From Actinomadura sp. DC4 (lineage in GTDB: Bacteria; Actinomycetota; Actinomycetes; Streptosporangiales; Streptosporangiaceae), in the NCBI RefSeq assembly GCF_030406325.1, contig NZ_JAUEQY010000003.1, positions 248,001 through 312,000 of the forward strand: a DNA stretch of 64,000 nt, in the 5' to 3' direction. Below, piece by piece: positions 48,077 to 57,272 of the stretch. The number at the start of each line of letters is the position of its first letter. The first letter of the stretch is position 1. The notes under the pieces were generated by a model, which saw only the letters and a program-made list of their open reading frames with translations, did no database searches and was not told the origin of the DNA. Position numbers and translations under genes: made by a program.

Positions 48077-49660
48077 ATGACTGTCTACGGAATCGATCTG
48101 GGCACGACGCACTCGTGCATAGCGCGCATCGGCGAGGTCGGCCGGCCCACCGTCCTGCGCAACATGGAGGGCACCGACACCACGCCCTCCGTCGTCTATT
48201 TCGAGACCGGCGACAACGTCGTCGTCGGCGCCCCGGCCAAGGACACCGCGGTGCTCTCCCCCGACCTGGTGGTGAGCCTGATCAAGCGCGACATGGGGCA
48301 CGAGGTGACGCGCGAGCTGCACGGGCGCGACTACTCCCCCGAGGAGATCTCCGCGTTCGTCCTGCGCAAGCTGGTCTCCGACGCGACGGCCACCACCGGC
48401 GAGGAGGCCGGCGACGTCGTCATCACCGTCCCCGCCTACTTCGGCGCGGCCGAGCGCGACGCGACCCGCAAGGCCGGCCACATCGCCGGGCTCAACGTCA
48501 TCGACATCATCTCCGAGCCGGTCGCCGCGGCGATCACCTACGGCGTGCTCAACCCCGACCAGGACCGCACCATCTTGGTCTACGACCTGGGCGGCGGCAC
48601 CTTCGACACGACCGTGATCACCCTGCGCGACGGCGACATCGGCGTCGTGTGCACCGACGGCGACCACGAGCTCGGCGGCGCCGACTGGGACTCCCGCCTG
48701 GTCGAATACCTCGCCGAGCGCTTCGCCGACGAGCACCCCGACGTCGGCGACCCGCTCGAGGACCGGCACACCGAGCAGCAGCTCCGGCACGACGCGGAGG
48801 AGGCCAAGAAGGCCCTGTCGCTGCGCACGCAGCACGTCGTCCGCGTCATGCACGAGGGCCGGGTGGCCACGATCGAGCTGAGCCGCGACAAGTTCGAGGA
48901 GATCACCAAGGACCTGCTCGACCGCACGATCGAGATCACCGGCCGCACGCTCGCCACGGCCGCGGAGAAGGGCGTCGGCGACTACGACGACCTGGTGCTC
49001 GTCGGCGGCTCGACCAAGATGCCGGCGGTGCCGCAGCGGCTGTCCAACGAGCTGTCGCTCAAGCCGAGGCTGCAGGACCCCGACCTCGCGGTCGCCAAGG
49101 GCGCGGCGCTGTACGCCTTCGAGGAGACCTACCGCCAGCTCCTGGCCAAGGGCGAGACCGAGAAGGCGCTCGACCTGGCCGCCCGCGCCGGCCTGTCCGA
49201 GGCCGAGCAGGAGCGCATGGCGGCCCGCCAGATCACGACGGTCGCCTCCCGCGCCTTCGGCGTGATCGCCCTGGACCCGGTGACCGAGCAGGAGCACGTC
49301 GTCCACCTCGTCCACGCCAACGACGCGCTGCCGCGCGGCAAGTCCCGCGAGTTCGGCACGGTCGACGAGGACCAGACGATCGTCAAGATCATCGTGGTCG
49401 AGCAGGCCGGCAGCGCCGAGTCGACCGAGGTCGCGCACAACAACCCGATCGCGGACGGCGAGCTGAAGATCCCGCCCGGCAAACCGGCGGGCTATCCGAT
49501 CGAGGTGACGTTCGCGCTCGACACGTCCGGTCTGCTGCACGTGACCGCGATCGAGAAGGAGACCGCCGAAGAGCTCACCCTCGACGTGCGCGTCGGAGGC
49601 ATGTCGGAGGACGACGTCCAGGACTCCCGTACGGACCTGGCCCACGTCCGCGTGGACTGA
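48077..49660 (+). CDS. Hsp70/DnaK-like chaperone lacking the alpha-helical lid
   Basis: A 527-residue Hsp70. The ATPase domain is complete: phosphate 1 (GIDLGTTHSCIA, residues 5-16), phosphate 2 (YDLGGGTFDTTV, 169-180) and adenosine motif (VGGSTKMPAV, about 309-318). A beta substrate-binding domain follows (TVASRAFGVIALD ... IPPGKPAGYPIEVTFALDTSGLLHVTAIEKETAEELTL), but the last 100 residues that form the lid in DnaK are absent. It would bind client peptides loosely. GGGGA lies just before the ATG. Second gene of the cluster. Confidence 0.9.
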   Translation: MTVYGIDLGTTHSCIARIGEVGRPTVLRNMEGTDTTPSVVYFETGDNVVVGAPAKDTAVLSPDLVVSLIKRDMGHEVTRELHGRDYSPEEISAFVLRKLVSDATATTGEEAGDVVITVPAYFGAAERDATRKAGHIAGLNVIDIISEPVAAAITYGVLNPDQDRTILVYDLGGGTFDTTVITLRDGDIGVVCTDGDHELGGADWDSRLVEYLAERFADEHPDVGDPLEDRHTEQQLRHDAEEAKKALSLRTQHVVRVMHEGRVATIELSRDKFEEITKDLLDRTIEITGRTLATAAEKGVGDYDDLVLVGGSTKMPAVPQRLSNELSLKPRLQDPDLAVAKGAALYAFEETYRQLLAKGETEKALDLAARAGLSEAEQERMAARQITTVASRAFGVIALDPVTEQEHVVHLVHANDALPRGKSREFGTVDEDQTIVKIIVVEQAGSAESTEVAHNNPIADGELKIPPGKPAGYPIEVTFALDTSGLLHVTAIEKETAEELTLDVRVGGMSEDDVQDSRTDLAHVRVD

Positions 49661-49680
49661 GGGGATCAGCTCGTACGAAC

Positions 49681-52212
49681 ATGGTCTTCGACGAACAGCG
49701 TTACGTCCGCGAGGTGCTGGACCCCGCCCGGGTCGCCGGCAACCAGCCGCCCGACGATCTGCGTGTCCGCTATGCCCTGATCGAGCCGCTCAACTCACGC
49801 GAGGTGGCGGACAGCGTCAAGCAGGTGCGGATGTGCTGGCGCAAGTCGCGCGGGCAGCTCCGCTTCCGCCGGCTCATCGACCGGCTGGAGGGCGACCACC
49901 TGAGGCTCGCGCCGCTGTTCGAGCGGGCCGTGCTGGGCGACCTCGCGCCGCTGCGCGCCGAGCTGACCACCACGACGGAGAAGGCCGGCCGCCGGCGCGA
50001 CGAGCTCCGTCACCGCCTGCTCGACGCCGCGGGCGAGATGCGGATGCTGGCGCCGGGCGACCTGCGCGAGATCGGCGGTGAGGCCGCGGAGCTGGCGCGC
50101 GAGGCGGGCATCGAGATCCGCGAGCCCGACGCGCTGCCGTCCACGCCGCCCTACCCCGCCTACCCGCGCGCCCGTGACGCGCTCGACGCCCTCGGTTCGC
50201 GGCACCTGCGGGAGTTCGTCACCGGGGAGCCGCGCGCCGGCCGGGTGCTCAGCGCGACGCTCGACCTGCGGCCGGCGATCCGGCAGGTCGGCGAGCAGTG
50301 GAGCCGCCGGCCGCACGACGGCAACCGCACCAACGCCGACACCGTGCTGATCGCGCTCAAGCGGGTCGGCGACCGGCTCGGTGAGCTGATCCTGTTCGAC
50401 GTGGCGGAGCGGCTGCGCGAGCGCCACCAGCAGCGGGCCTCGGAGGGCGCGCTGCTGCGGTTCGCCGCCGACGACCTGGGCGTGGACGACGGCGACGCGC
50501 GGCGGCTCGTCTTCGCGGTGCTGCGCGAGAGCGGGCCGCCGGGCGGCCTCGCCGCGCGGCTGCGGGCCCTGATCGACGGCGGTGAGATCCACGCCGCCGC
50601 CGAGCTGGCCGGCGCGGCCGGCCCGGCCGAGCTGACCGGCGACGCGGAGATCCTGGCCGCCGAGGCTAAACGCCGCATCTCGGCCGCCACCGCCCTGCGG
50701 CAGGAGGCCTCCACACTCGTTCTGACCGATCCCGACGCGGCGTGGCTGCGGCTCGCCGACGCGCTGCGGCTCGTCGGCGACCTGCCCGGCGCCGCCGACG
50801 TGCAGGCCGGGCTGCCGCCCCGCACGCCCGGCCGGCTGGAGGCGACCGTCGAGGACGGGGAGGTGGCGCTGTCGTGGCCGCCGACGCCGTCGCGGGTCGG
50901 GGAGATCGGCTACATCGTCACCCGCTGCCTCGGGCGGACCCCCCGCCACCCCGGCGACGGCGAGGCCCTGCGCTGCGGCGACGCCTTCGCCCGCGACACG
51001 GCCCCGCCGCTGAACGCCCCGCTCTTCTACGCGGTGTTCGCGGTGCGCGGCACCGCGGCCTCGCCCGCCTCGGCCGCCGGCCCGCTGCACGTACGCCCCG
51101 AGCCCTCCGAGCTGTTCCTGCGCGCCGCCGACGGCGTGGTCGCGGCCCACTGGACCTGCCCGCCGGAGGCCGTACGCGTCCTGGTCACGCGCGACGGCAC
51201 GCCGATCCCGTCCGAGCGAAACGCCTTCCGCGACGAGACGGTCCGCAACGGCACGACGTACCACTACCGCATCGCCGCCGCCTACCTCGGCGCCGACGGC
51301 CACGAGACCATCACCGACGGCGTGCACGCGGCGGCGACGCCGGCCGCCCGGCCCGACCCGGTCGGCGACCTCAGCGTCGAGCAGGACCCGGCCGGGCACC
51401 TCGTCGTCACCTATGACGAGCCCCGGCACGGCCAGGTGGAGATGCTCGCGATGAGCGGCCCGCCCCCGTGGCCGGCCGGCACGACGCTCGCGGTCGAGGA
51501 GGTGCACCGGGCCGGGCGCGTCCTGCACACGGCCCCGGTGCCCGGCGGCGTCGCGCTGCGGACCGGCCCCGGCGTGCTGCTCGCGGTGTCGGTCAGCGGC
51601 GACGTCGCCACGATCGGCGCGCACCGCGAGCACGTCAACCTCACGCCGCCGCGCGAGCTGGTCACCCAGCGGCGCGGCGAGGTGGTCGTGCTGGGCTTCG
51701 ACTGGCCCGCCGAGGTCACCGAGGCCGAGATCAGCTGGCGGTGCGGCGACGGCGACACGCTCCGGATGCCGGTCGGCCGGGCCGGCTACGACGCGCACGG
51801 CGGCGTACGCCTCGCGGCGCCCGGCGGCGAGACGGTGACGGTCGAGGTGGCCGCCGCCGCGACCGCGTACGGCCGCCGGGTCACCGGCACACCGGTCACG
51901 GTCGTGGTGCCCGGCCGGACGATCGTCGGGTACGAGCTCCGGCGGTCGCGGCTGCGGGGCCCGCTCGTCGTCTCGCTGTCCGCCCCGGCGCCCGCGCGGC
52001 TGGGGCGCCTCGTGCTGGTCGCGCGGTCCGGCCCGATGCCGCAGCGCGTCGCCGACGGCGAGACCGTGATGAGCTGGGAGGACCTCGAACTCCCCGTACG
52101 CCTGCAGGCCGCGATGCCGCGGCTGCCCCGGCCGTTCTGGCTACGCTGCTTCGCCGAAGACGCGACAATCGAGCTGCGCGACCCCCCGGTCCGCCACCTG
52201 AAGGTGGGCTGA
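49681..52212 (+). CDS. Large Hsp70-associated protein with helical N-terminus and FN3-like beta domains
   Basis: An 843-residue protein of unknown family. Residues 1-370 are helical (YVREVLDPARVAGNQPPDDLRVRYAL ... ALLRFAADDLGVDDGDARRLVFAVLRESG), with a possible J-domain-like start but no HPD motif. From about 380 to the end come at least three fibronectin III-like beta sandwiches (PGRLEATVEDGEVALSWPPT, FLRAADGVVAAHWTCPPEAVRV, VGDLSVEQDPAGHLVVTYDEP) and more beta repeats. There is no signal peptide. ATG at 49681 starts 20 bases after the Hsp70 stop. It may be the client-recognition or scaffold component. Confidence 0.7.
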   Translation: MVFDEQRYVREVLDPARVAGNQPPDDLRVRYALIEPLNSREVADSVKQVRMCWRKSRGQLRFRRLIDRLEGDHLRLAPLFERAVLGDLAPLRAELTTTTEKAGRRRDELRHRLLDAAGEMRMLAPGDLREIGGEAAELAREAGIEIREPDALPSTPPYPAYPRARDALDALGSRHLREFVTGEPRAGRVLSATLDLRPAIRQVGEQWSRRPHDGNRTNADTVLIALKRVGDRLGELILFDVAERLRERHQQRASEGALLRFAADDLGVDDGDARRLVFAVLRESGPPGGLAARLRALIDGGEIHAAAELAGAAGPAELTGDAEILAAEAKRRISAATALRQEASTLVLTDPDAAWLRLADALRLVGDLPGAADVQAGLPPRTPGRLEATVEDGEVALSWPPTPSRVGEIGYIVTRCLGRTPRHPGDGEALRCGDAFARDTAPPLNAPLFYAVFAVRGTAASPASAAGPLHVRPEPSELFLRAADGVVAAHWTCPPEAVRVLVTRDGTPIPSERNAFRDETVRNGTTYHYRIAAAYLGADGHETITDGVHAAATPAARPDPVGDLSVEQDPAGHLVVTYDEPRHGQVEMLAMSGPPPWPAGTTLAVEEVHRAGRVLHTAPVPGGVALRTGPGVLLAVSVSGDVATIGAHREHVNLTPPRELVTQRRGEVVVLGFDWPAEVTEAEISWRCGDGDTLRMPVGRAGYDAHGGVRLAAPGGETVTVEVAAAATAYGRRVTGTPVTVVVPGRTIVGYELRRSRLRGPLVVSLSAPAPARLGRLVLVARSGPMPQRVADGETVMSWEDLELPVRLQAAMPRLPRPFWLRCFAEDATIELRDPPVRHLKVG

Positions 52213-53396
52213 TGGCCTCCATCACCTGTCCCTACTGCTTCGCGCGCCTGGCCCGCGAGCGGATCGCCTTCCGCTGCGCGGGCAGCCCCGGGCGCGGGCC
52301 CGGCTGCGCGCCGCGCCTGGATGACAAGCTCGCCGCCTACACCGGCTCGGCCGCGGCGGCCTCGCTGCCGCCGGTCTTCGCCGCGCCCGACGCCGGGCGT
52401 CGGCTGGGGCGAAACGTGGGGCGAAACGTGGGGTGGACCGTGGGGCGAAACATGGTGCGCCGCGCGGCCTGCCCCGAGTGCGGGCAGGACACCGCCCGGC
52501 GCGTGTGCCCCGAGTGCCACAACCCACTGCCGGGGGCGTACTGCGAGACGCCCGGCAAGATCGTGGCGCTGGTCGGGGCGAAGAACTCCGGCAAGAGCAC
52601 CTACATCGCGGTGCTGCTGCACGAGCTGTCGCACCGCATCGGCGCCGAGCTGGGCACCGCCCTGGTCGCCTGCGACGACCGTACGATCGAGCGCTACAAG
52701 CGCGACTTCCACCGGCCCCTGTTCGGCGACCGCCGGCTGCTGCCCGCCACCGCCAGCGCGGTGACCACCCCGCGCGACCCGCTGGTGTACCTCCTCACCC
52801 GCACCCGGCGCCGTCGCATGCGGCAGCAGGACATGTCACTGACGCTGGTGCTGTTCGACACCGCGGGCGAGGACCTGCGCAGCCGCGACGTGACCGACCT
52901 GCACCTGCGTTACCTCGCGGCGGCCGACGCGATCATCTTCCTGGTCGACCCGCTGGAGCTGAAGGCGGGCGGCGGCGACCCGGACGGCGAGCCGATCAAC
53001 GTCATCGCCCGCGTCACCGAGCTCCTGCACGTCGGCCGGGACCTCCCGCACGGGCGGCGGCTCCCGGTGCCGGCCGCGGTCGCCCTCACCAAGATCGACG
53101 CGTTGCCGCTCGACGGCGCGCTGCAGCAGGACCGCACTCCCGTGGCCGCCCTCGACCTGGGCGACCGGGAGGCGGTGCAGGAGCAGGTACGCGCGCTGCT
53201 GTACGACTGGCAGGCCGGTGAGCTGGACCGTTATCTGAGCCACGAGTACGCCGAGTACGGCCTGTTCGGGGTGTCGGCGCTCGGCGGCGTGCCGCGCGAG
53301 GGCGCGGTCGGCACGGGCGGCATCCGCCCCTACCGCGTCGAGGATCCGCTGCTGTGGCTGCTGCACCAGTTCGGGATGCTCGACGGAGTCCGCTGA
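52212..53396 (+). CDS. Zinc-ribbon GTPase (DO-GTPase1-like)
   Basis: A 394-residue protein. It begins with a zinc ribbon (CPYC at 6-9 with further Cys near 22 and 31) and has two more pairs, CPECGQDTARRVCPEC. A TRAFAC-like GTPase follows: P-loop GAKNSGKS at 122-129, DTAGED at 216-221 and TKID at 293-296. The linker between ribbons carries a tandem repeat (RNVGRNVGWTVGRN). TGATG overlap with the previous gene. It would act as a GTP-driven switch regulated by the GAP1-like partner. Confidence 0.85.
   Translation: MASITCPYCFARLARERIAFRCAGSPGRGPGCAPRLDDKLAAYTGSAAAASLPPVFAAPDAGRRLGRNVGRNVGWTVGRNMVRRAACPECGQDTARRVCPECHNPLPGAYCETPGKIVALVGAKNSGKSTYIAVLLHELSHRIGAELGTALVACDDRTIERYKRDFHRPLFGDRRLLPATASAVTTPRDPLVYLLTRTRRRRMRQQDMSLTLVLFDTAGEDLRSRDVTDLHLRYLAAADAIIFLVDPLELKAGGGDPDGEPINVIARVTELLHVGRDLPHGRRLPVPAAVALTKIDALPLDGALQQDRTPVAALDLGDREAVQEQVRALLYDWQAGELDRYLSHEYAEYGLFGVSALGGVPREGAVGTGGIRPYRVEDPLLWLLHQFGMLDGVR
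52405..52452 (+). repeat. Four-unit 12-bp tandem repeat inside the zinc-ribbon GTPase gene
   Basis: Four 12-base units in phase with the reading frame: TGGGGCGAAACG, the same again, TGGGGTGGACCG and TGGGGCGAAACA. They add four-residue steps to the linker between two zinc ribbons. Such repeats can expand or contract without a frameshift. Confidence 0.85.
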
Positions 53397-55540
53397 TGGC
53401 GTGGGACCTGCGGTACACCTCGGCCGAGACCGGCCCGACCGGCCGGTCGGGGTTCCAGTTCGTCGCCACCACCCCCGGCACACCGCCGGAGGTCACCCTG
53501 GCCGTCACGCCCTACATGACCTACCGGCCACCGCCGTCCGCGCCGTCCGCGCCCGGCCCGGCGGAGCTCTCCCGCTTCCCGATCTCACTCGCCTACGGGC
53601 GGGAGGGCGACCACGCCGTCCTGGTCCGCTGCCGCTACACCGGCCGTGACTACTCCGGCCGCTACGGCAACTTCGCCGGGCACGCCGTCGTGGCGGCCCC
53701 GCAGGAGATGGAGGGACTGCGGCCGATCGAGCTGTGGGAGTCGCCGGTGTGGTCCGGCCCGGCGGGCGGCGCGCCTGACCTGGTGCCCGGAGAGGCGTTC
53801 GACCCCGACTCGCTGGTGGCCTGGCTCGCCCGCGAGGACGCGTACGCCCGGCTCGCCGCGCTGCTGGACGCCGTGACGGCCGCGCTCGCCGAAGGGCACG
53901 GCCGGGTGGTGCTGGTGGCCGGGGACGCCGGGCTCATCGCCCGGTGGATCGCGCTGCTGTCCTACTCCCTGCCCGCCGGTCTGGCGGCGCACCTGTCGTT
54001 CACCACCTACACCGCCGACCCGGAGTCCGCGCCGCAGCTCGTGGTGGGCACGGTGCCGGACGCCTGGCCGGGCCGCGGCTTCCGCCTCGACGAGCCCCAC
54101 GCCGGCGCCGAGCCCGGCCGCTTCGCCGGTGTGCTCGCCGACTGCTGGCGCACCGGCGACCTGGACGCCATCGACGCCGTCGGCGAGCTCCTCACCTCCG
54201 GGGCCGGCGACCGGCCGGACGGCGGCGCGCTGACGGCGGCGGACGGCGCGGCGGCGCTACTGGCGCTCTGCCGGGGTGACGCCTCCGTCTCCGCTGCGGA
54301 GGAGTCGGCCGCGGCGGGCCTCGTACGGCGCGGAGGGGCGCCCGGCTGGGTCTGGCCCGCGCTGGCGCCCGCGCTGCCCGGCCTGGGATTCGACCTCGCC
54401 ACCGCCCTCGCGGACGTCGCACCGCAGATCGCCGAGCACTGCGTGGCGCTCGCGCTCGCCGATCCGGCGCTGCGGCCGGACCTGCCGGCGTTCCGGCTGG
54501 ACGACGGGCTGCCGGAGCGGTTCCGCGCCGCCGTGGCCGCCGCGCCCGGGCTCGACGCGCTGGCCGAGACCGTACGCCTCGCCGACCAGGTGGGCGGCGT
54601 CCTGGAGACCGCGGCGGTGACGGCCTCCGCCGCGGCATGCGCGCGGCGCGGCGACGGTGACGTCGCCGCGGCCCTGCGCGCCACGCCCGGCGCCTGGCGG
54701 GCGGCCGTGGTCTCCGGCGTGCTCGCCGGTCTGGAGGCGGCCGAGCCCGCGACCCGCCGGGCCATGCTCACCCCCGAGGCGTGCGACGCGCTCGGCGAGC
54801 ACGACTGGACGCGCGCGCCGCGTACCGGCGGGCTCGTGCTGTCCGCGCGCGGCGACCGGCACGAGGCCACCGCCGGGCTGGTCGATCTGGCGCCGTACGG
54901 CCTGCCCGAGATCGACGAGCTCCTCGCCGCGCTCTGGGACGCCCCGCCGACCCCGGGCGACTGCGCCCGGCTGATCGGGCGGCTCGGGCCCGCGATGGCG
55001 CGGTTCGCGACGCTGCGGCGGCTGCCGCGGCGGGTCTTCGAGGCCGCGCCGCTGGAGGCCGAGGAGACCGTACGCCTCGCCGAGCTGGTCCGCGACCGGC
55101 TGCCCGAGCTGGCCGGGCCCGCCCGGATCGTACTCGGCCGCGAGGAGGCGCTGCGCGCCGAGCGCGAGCACGACGTGGCCCGCGTCCTGGCCCGGATGGA
55201 CTCGGCCGACCCGCTGACCGGCCGGGTGTGCGCGAGCGTGGCCGGCGCGCTCGCGGAGCGCTCCGCGCGGTCGCGCGCCGCGATCCTGGCGGCCTCCCCC
55301 GACACCGTACGCGCCGACCTGACCGGGCACTGGCTCGACGCCGGCGGCGACCGCATGAGCCGGGTCGACCTCGCCGAGATCGAGGTGCGCCTGCACCGGG
55401 CGCACGCGCCGGTGTCCCGGCTCACCGCGTGGGGGGACGGGCTCGGGCGGTTCGCGCGGCGGCACGTCGAGTCCGCGCTCACCGACCGCGACCCGCAGCT
55501 CGCCTCCGCGTGGCGGGCGCTGCGCCGGCGGGGGGCGTGA
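53396..55540 (+). CDS. GTPase-associated protein 1-like (GAP1) regulator
   Basis: A 714-residue protein. The N-terminal domain (LRYTSAETGPTGRSGFQFVATTPG ... GRYGNFAGHAVVA, residues 1-110) matches what I remember as GAP1-N2, then a middle domain with the block HGRVVLVAGDAGLIARWIALLSYSLPAGLAAHLSFTTYTADPESAPQLVVG (GAP1-M), and a long alpha-helical C-terminal solenoid (GAP1-C). There are no catalytic motifs of its own. GAP1 proteins are predicted partners of double-GTPases. TGATG overlap with the preceding GTPase gene. Confidence 0.75.
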   Translation: MAWDLRYTSAETGPTGRSGFQFVATTPGTPPEVTLAVTPYMTYRPPPSAPSAPGPAELSRFPISLAYGREGDHAVLVRCRYTGRDYSGRYGNFAGHAVVAAPQEMEGLRPIELWESPVWSGPAGGAPDLVPGEAFDPDSLVAWLAREDAYARLAALLDAVTAALAEGHGRVVLVAGDAGLIARWIALLSYSLPAGLAAHLSFTTYTADPESAPQLVVGTVPDAWPGRGFRLDEPHAGAEPGRFAGVLADCWRTGDLDAIDAVGELLTSGAGDRPDGGALTAADGAAALLALCRGDASVSAAEESAAAGLVRRGGAPGWVWPALAPALPGLGFDLATALADVAPQIAEHCVALALADPALRPDLPAFRLDDGLPERFRAAVAAAPGLDALAETVRLADQVGGVLETAAVTASAAACARRGDGDVAAALRATPGAWRAAVVSGVLAGLEAAEPATRRAMLTPEACDALGEHDWTRAPRTGGLVLSARGDRHEATAGLVDLAPYGLPEIDELLAALWDAPPTPGDCARLIGRLGPAMARFATLRRLPRRVFEAAPLEAEETVRLAELVRDRLPELAGPARIVLGREEALRAEREHDVARVLARMDSADPLTGRVCASVAGALAERSARSRAAILAASPDTVRADLTGHWLDAGGDRMSRVDLAEIEVRLHRAHAPVSRLTAWGDGLGRFARRHVESALTDRDPQLASAWRALRRRGA

Positions 55541-55544
55541 GGCC

Positions 55545-57248
55545 GTGCCCTTCGTCTACGTGCTCGTCGCCATCTTGTGGGTCGGCCTGGTCCTGGCCGA
55601 GTTCGTCTTCGTGGTGCCGCTGGCGCTCGCGCTCGCGCTGCTGGCCGGGTTCGGTCTCGGGCTCGGCCGCTTCTTCCAGACCGCGTGGCGCACCCTCCTG
55701 ACCACCGACGCCGCCGGGCCCTCCCCCGTGCCGCGCCCGGCGCCCGGCCCGCCCGACGCCGCGTACCCGCACTATCTGCTCTTCCAGGTGTGGCGTGACG
55801 TACGGAGTCTCGAAGGCCGCACCCTGCCCTGGTGCGTGGCCCAGGTCCGCTGGGCGATCGGCACGCTGACCGAGACGCTGCTGCCGGTCCCCCAGGGCCT
55901 CGCGCTGTTCCCGCTGTGGTTCGGGCTGTGCGCCGGCGTCGTGCTCGCGGCGGTGCCGCTCGCCGTGGCGGCGCTGGCGTTCGGCGCGGCGATGCTCCTG
56001 ATGGTCGTCCCGGGGCTGGTCGTGTGGTCGGCCTGCGTCATCGTCCTCGGCGCGGTCGAGCGCGTCTGGATGGGGTACCGCCGCATCCTGCTCGCCTGCC
56101 CGCATCCCGGCTGCTACCAGCGGTTCGCGCTGCCGGAGTACGCCTGCCCGAACTGCGAGGAGCGGCACGCGCGGCTCGTTCCGGGCCGTCTCGGCGCCTT
56201 CCGGCACGTGTGCCGCTGCGGCACCCGGCTGCCCACGACGATCCTGCTCGGCCGGTTCCGGCTCGGCGCGTACTGCCCGCACTGCCGGCGGCGGCTGCCC
56301 GGCCGGATCGGGCGCGCGCGCGTCGAGCCGCTGCCGTTCGTCGGCGGGCCGGCGGCCGGCAAGACGACACTGATGTTCCTGGCCGTACGGGCGCTGCGCG
56401 CGAGCGCCGCCGGGGCGCAGGGCCGGGCGGAGTTCGTGGAGGCACGGGACGCACGGGCGTACGCGGGCGCGGTGGCCGAGCTCGACCGCGGCGAGCGGCT
56501 CGCCAAGACCGGCCCCGAGCTGCCCGTCGCCACCATGCTCGACCTGAACCTCCCGGCCGCGCACCGCATCCTGTACCTCTTCGACCCGGCCGGCGAGCTG
56601 CACACCGGCGCGACCCAGGTCGAACGGCTGCGCTATCTCGACCACGGCGAGGCGCTGTTGTTCGTCATCGACCCGTTCGCGCTGCCCGAACTGCGGCTCG
56701 CGCTGTCCACGGACGAGCGCCGGTTGGCGGCGGACGCCGCCGCCTCCTCCGACGAGGATCCCTCCGACACGCTCCAGCGGCTGCTGACCGAGCTGCGGTC
56801 CCGCGATGACCAGGGGCGGCAGCGGCGCATCGCGGTGGTCGTCACCAAGGCCGACGTGCTGCGGCGCACCTCGGTCGGCGGCGGCCTCGACGGCGACGCC
56901 CGCGGCTGGCTCGAGGGCCTGGGCCTCGGCAACACCATCCGCACGCTGGAGCGCACCGCGGGCGAGGTCCGCTACTTCGCGTCGGGCCTGGACAGCCCGC
57001 CCGCCGCGCTGGCCGAGCTGTTCGGCTGGGCCGCCGGGCTGCCGCTGGGCGGCCGGGCCGACCCGGCGTTCGACGACCGGCCGACCAGCGACGAGATGCG
57101 CGAGCCGTGGCCGGTCGCCGGCCGCCCGGCCGGGCAGATCCCGTACGGGCACCAGGCCGGCCGCGGCGCGCTGCTCGCCGCCCTCGTCCTCCTCGGCCCG
57201 GTGATCATGGTGGTGCTCGGCTTGTCCCTCTACGCACGATTCCACTGA
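55545..57248 (+). CDS. Membrane-anchored zinc-ribbon GTPase (DO-GTPase2-like)
   Basis: A 567-residue protein with an N-terminal membrane helix pair (about 4-45), another pair (about 118-172), a zinc-ribbon cluster (CPHPGC, CPNC, CRCG, CPHC, about 185-255) and then a GTPase: P-loop GGPAAGKT at 267-274, DPAGE at 347-351 and TKAD at 434-437. A last membrane helix (GALLAALVLLGPVIMVVLGLSL) closes the protein. It would be the membrane arm of the double-GTPase system. GTG at 55545, five bases after the previous stop. Confidence 0.8.
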   Translation: MPFVYVLVAILWVGLVLAEFVFVVPLALALALLAGFGLGLGRFFQTAWRTLLTTDAAGPSPVPRPAPGPPDAAYPHYLLFQVWRDVRSLEGRTLPWCVAQVRWAIGTLTETLLPVPQGLALFPLWFGLCAGVVLAAVPLAVAALAFGAAMLLMVVPGLVVWSACVIVLGAVERVWMGYRRILLACPHPGCYQRFALPEYACPNCEERHARLVPGRLGAFRHVCRCGTRLPTTILLGRFRLGAYCPHCRRRLPGRIGRARVEPLPFVGGPAAGKTTLMFLAVRALRASAAGAQGRAEFVEARDARAYAGAVAELDRGERLAKTGPELPVATMLDLNLPAAHRILYLFDPAGELHTGATQVERLRYLDHGEALLFVIDPFALPELRLALSTDERRLAADAAASSDEDPSDTLQRLLTELRSRDDQGRQRRIAVVVTKADVLRRTSVGGGLDGDARGWLEGLGLGNTIRTLERTAGEVRYFASGLDSPPAALAELFGWAAGLPLGGRADPAFDDRPTSDEMREPWPVAGRPAGQIPYGHQAGRGALLAALVLLGPVIMVVLGLSLYARFH

Positions 57249-57272
57249 GGAGCCCGGGGTAACGCTCATAGT

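Noticed and set aside
48115-49680. A long N-terminal extension of the 843-residue FN3-like protein
   Set aside because: This part is the Hsp70 gene read in a wrong frame; the true start is the ATG at 49681.
52405-52452. CRISPR-like array
   Set aside because: The 12-bp units are directly adjacent with no spacers and lie in a coding frame.
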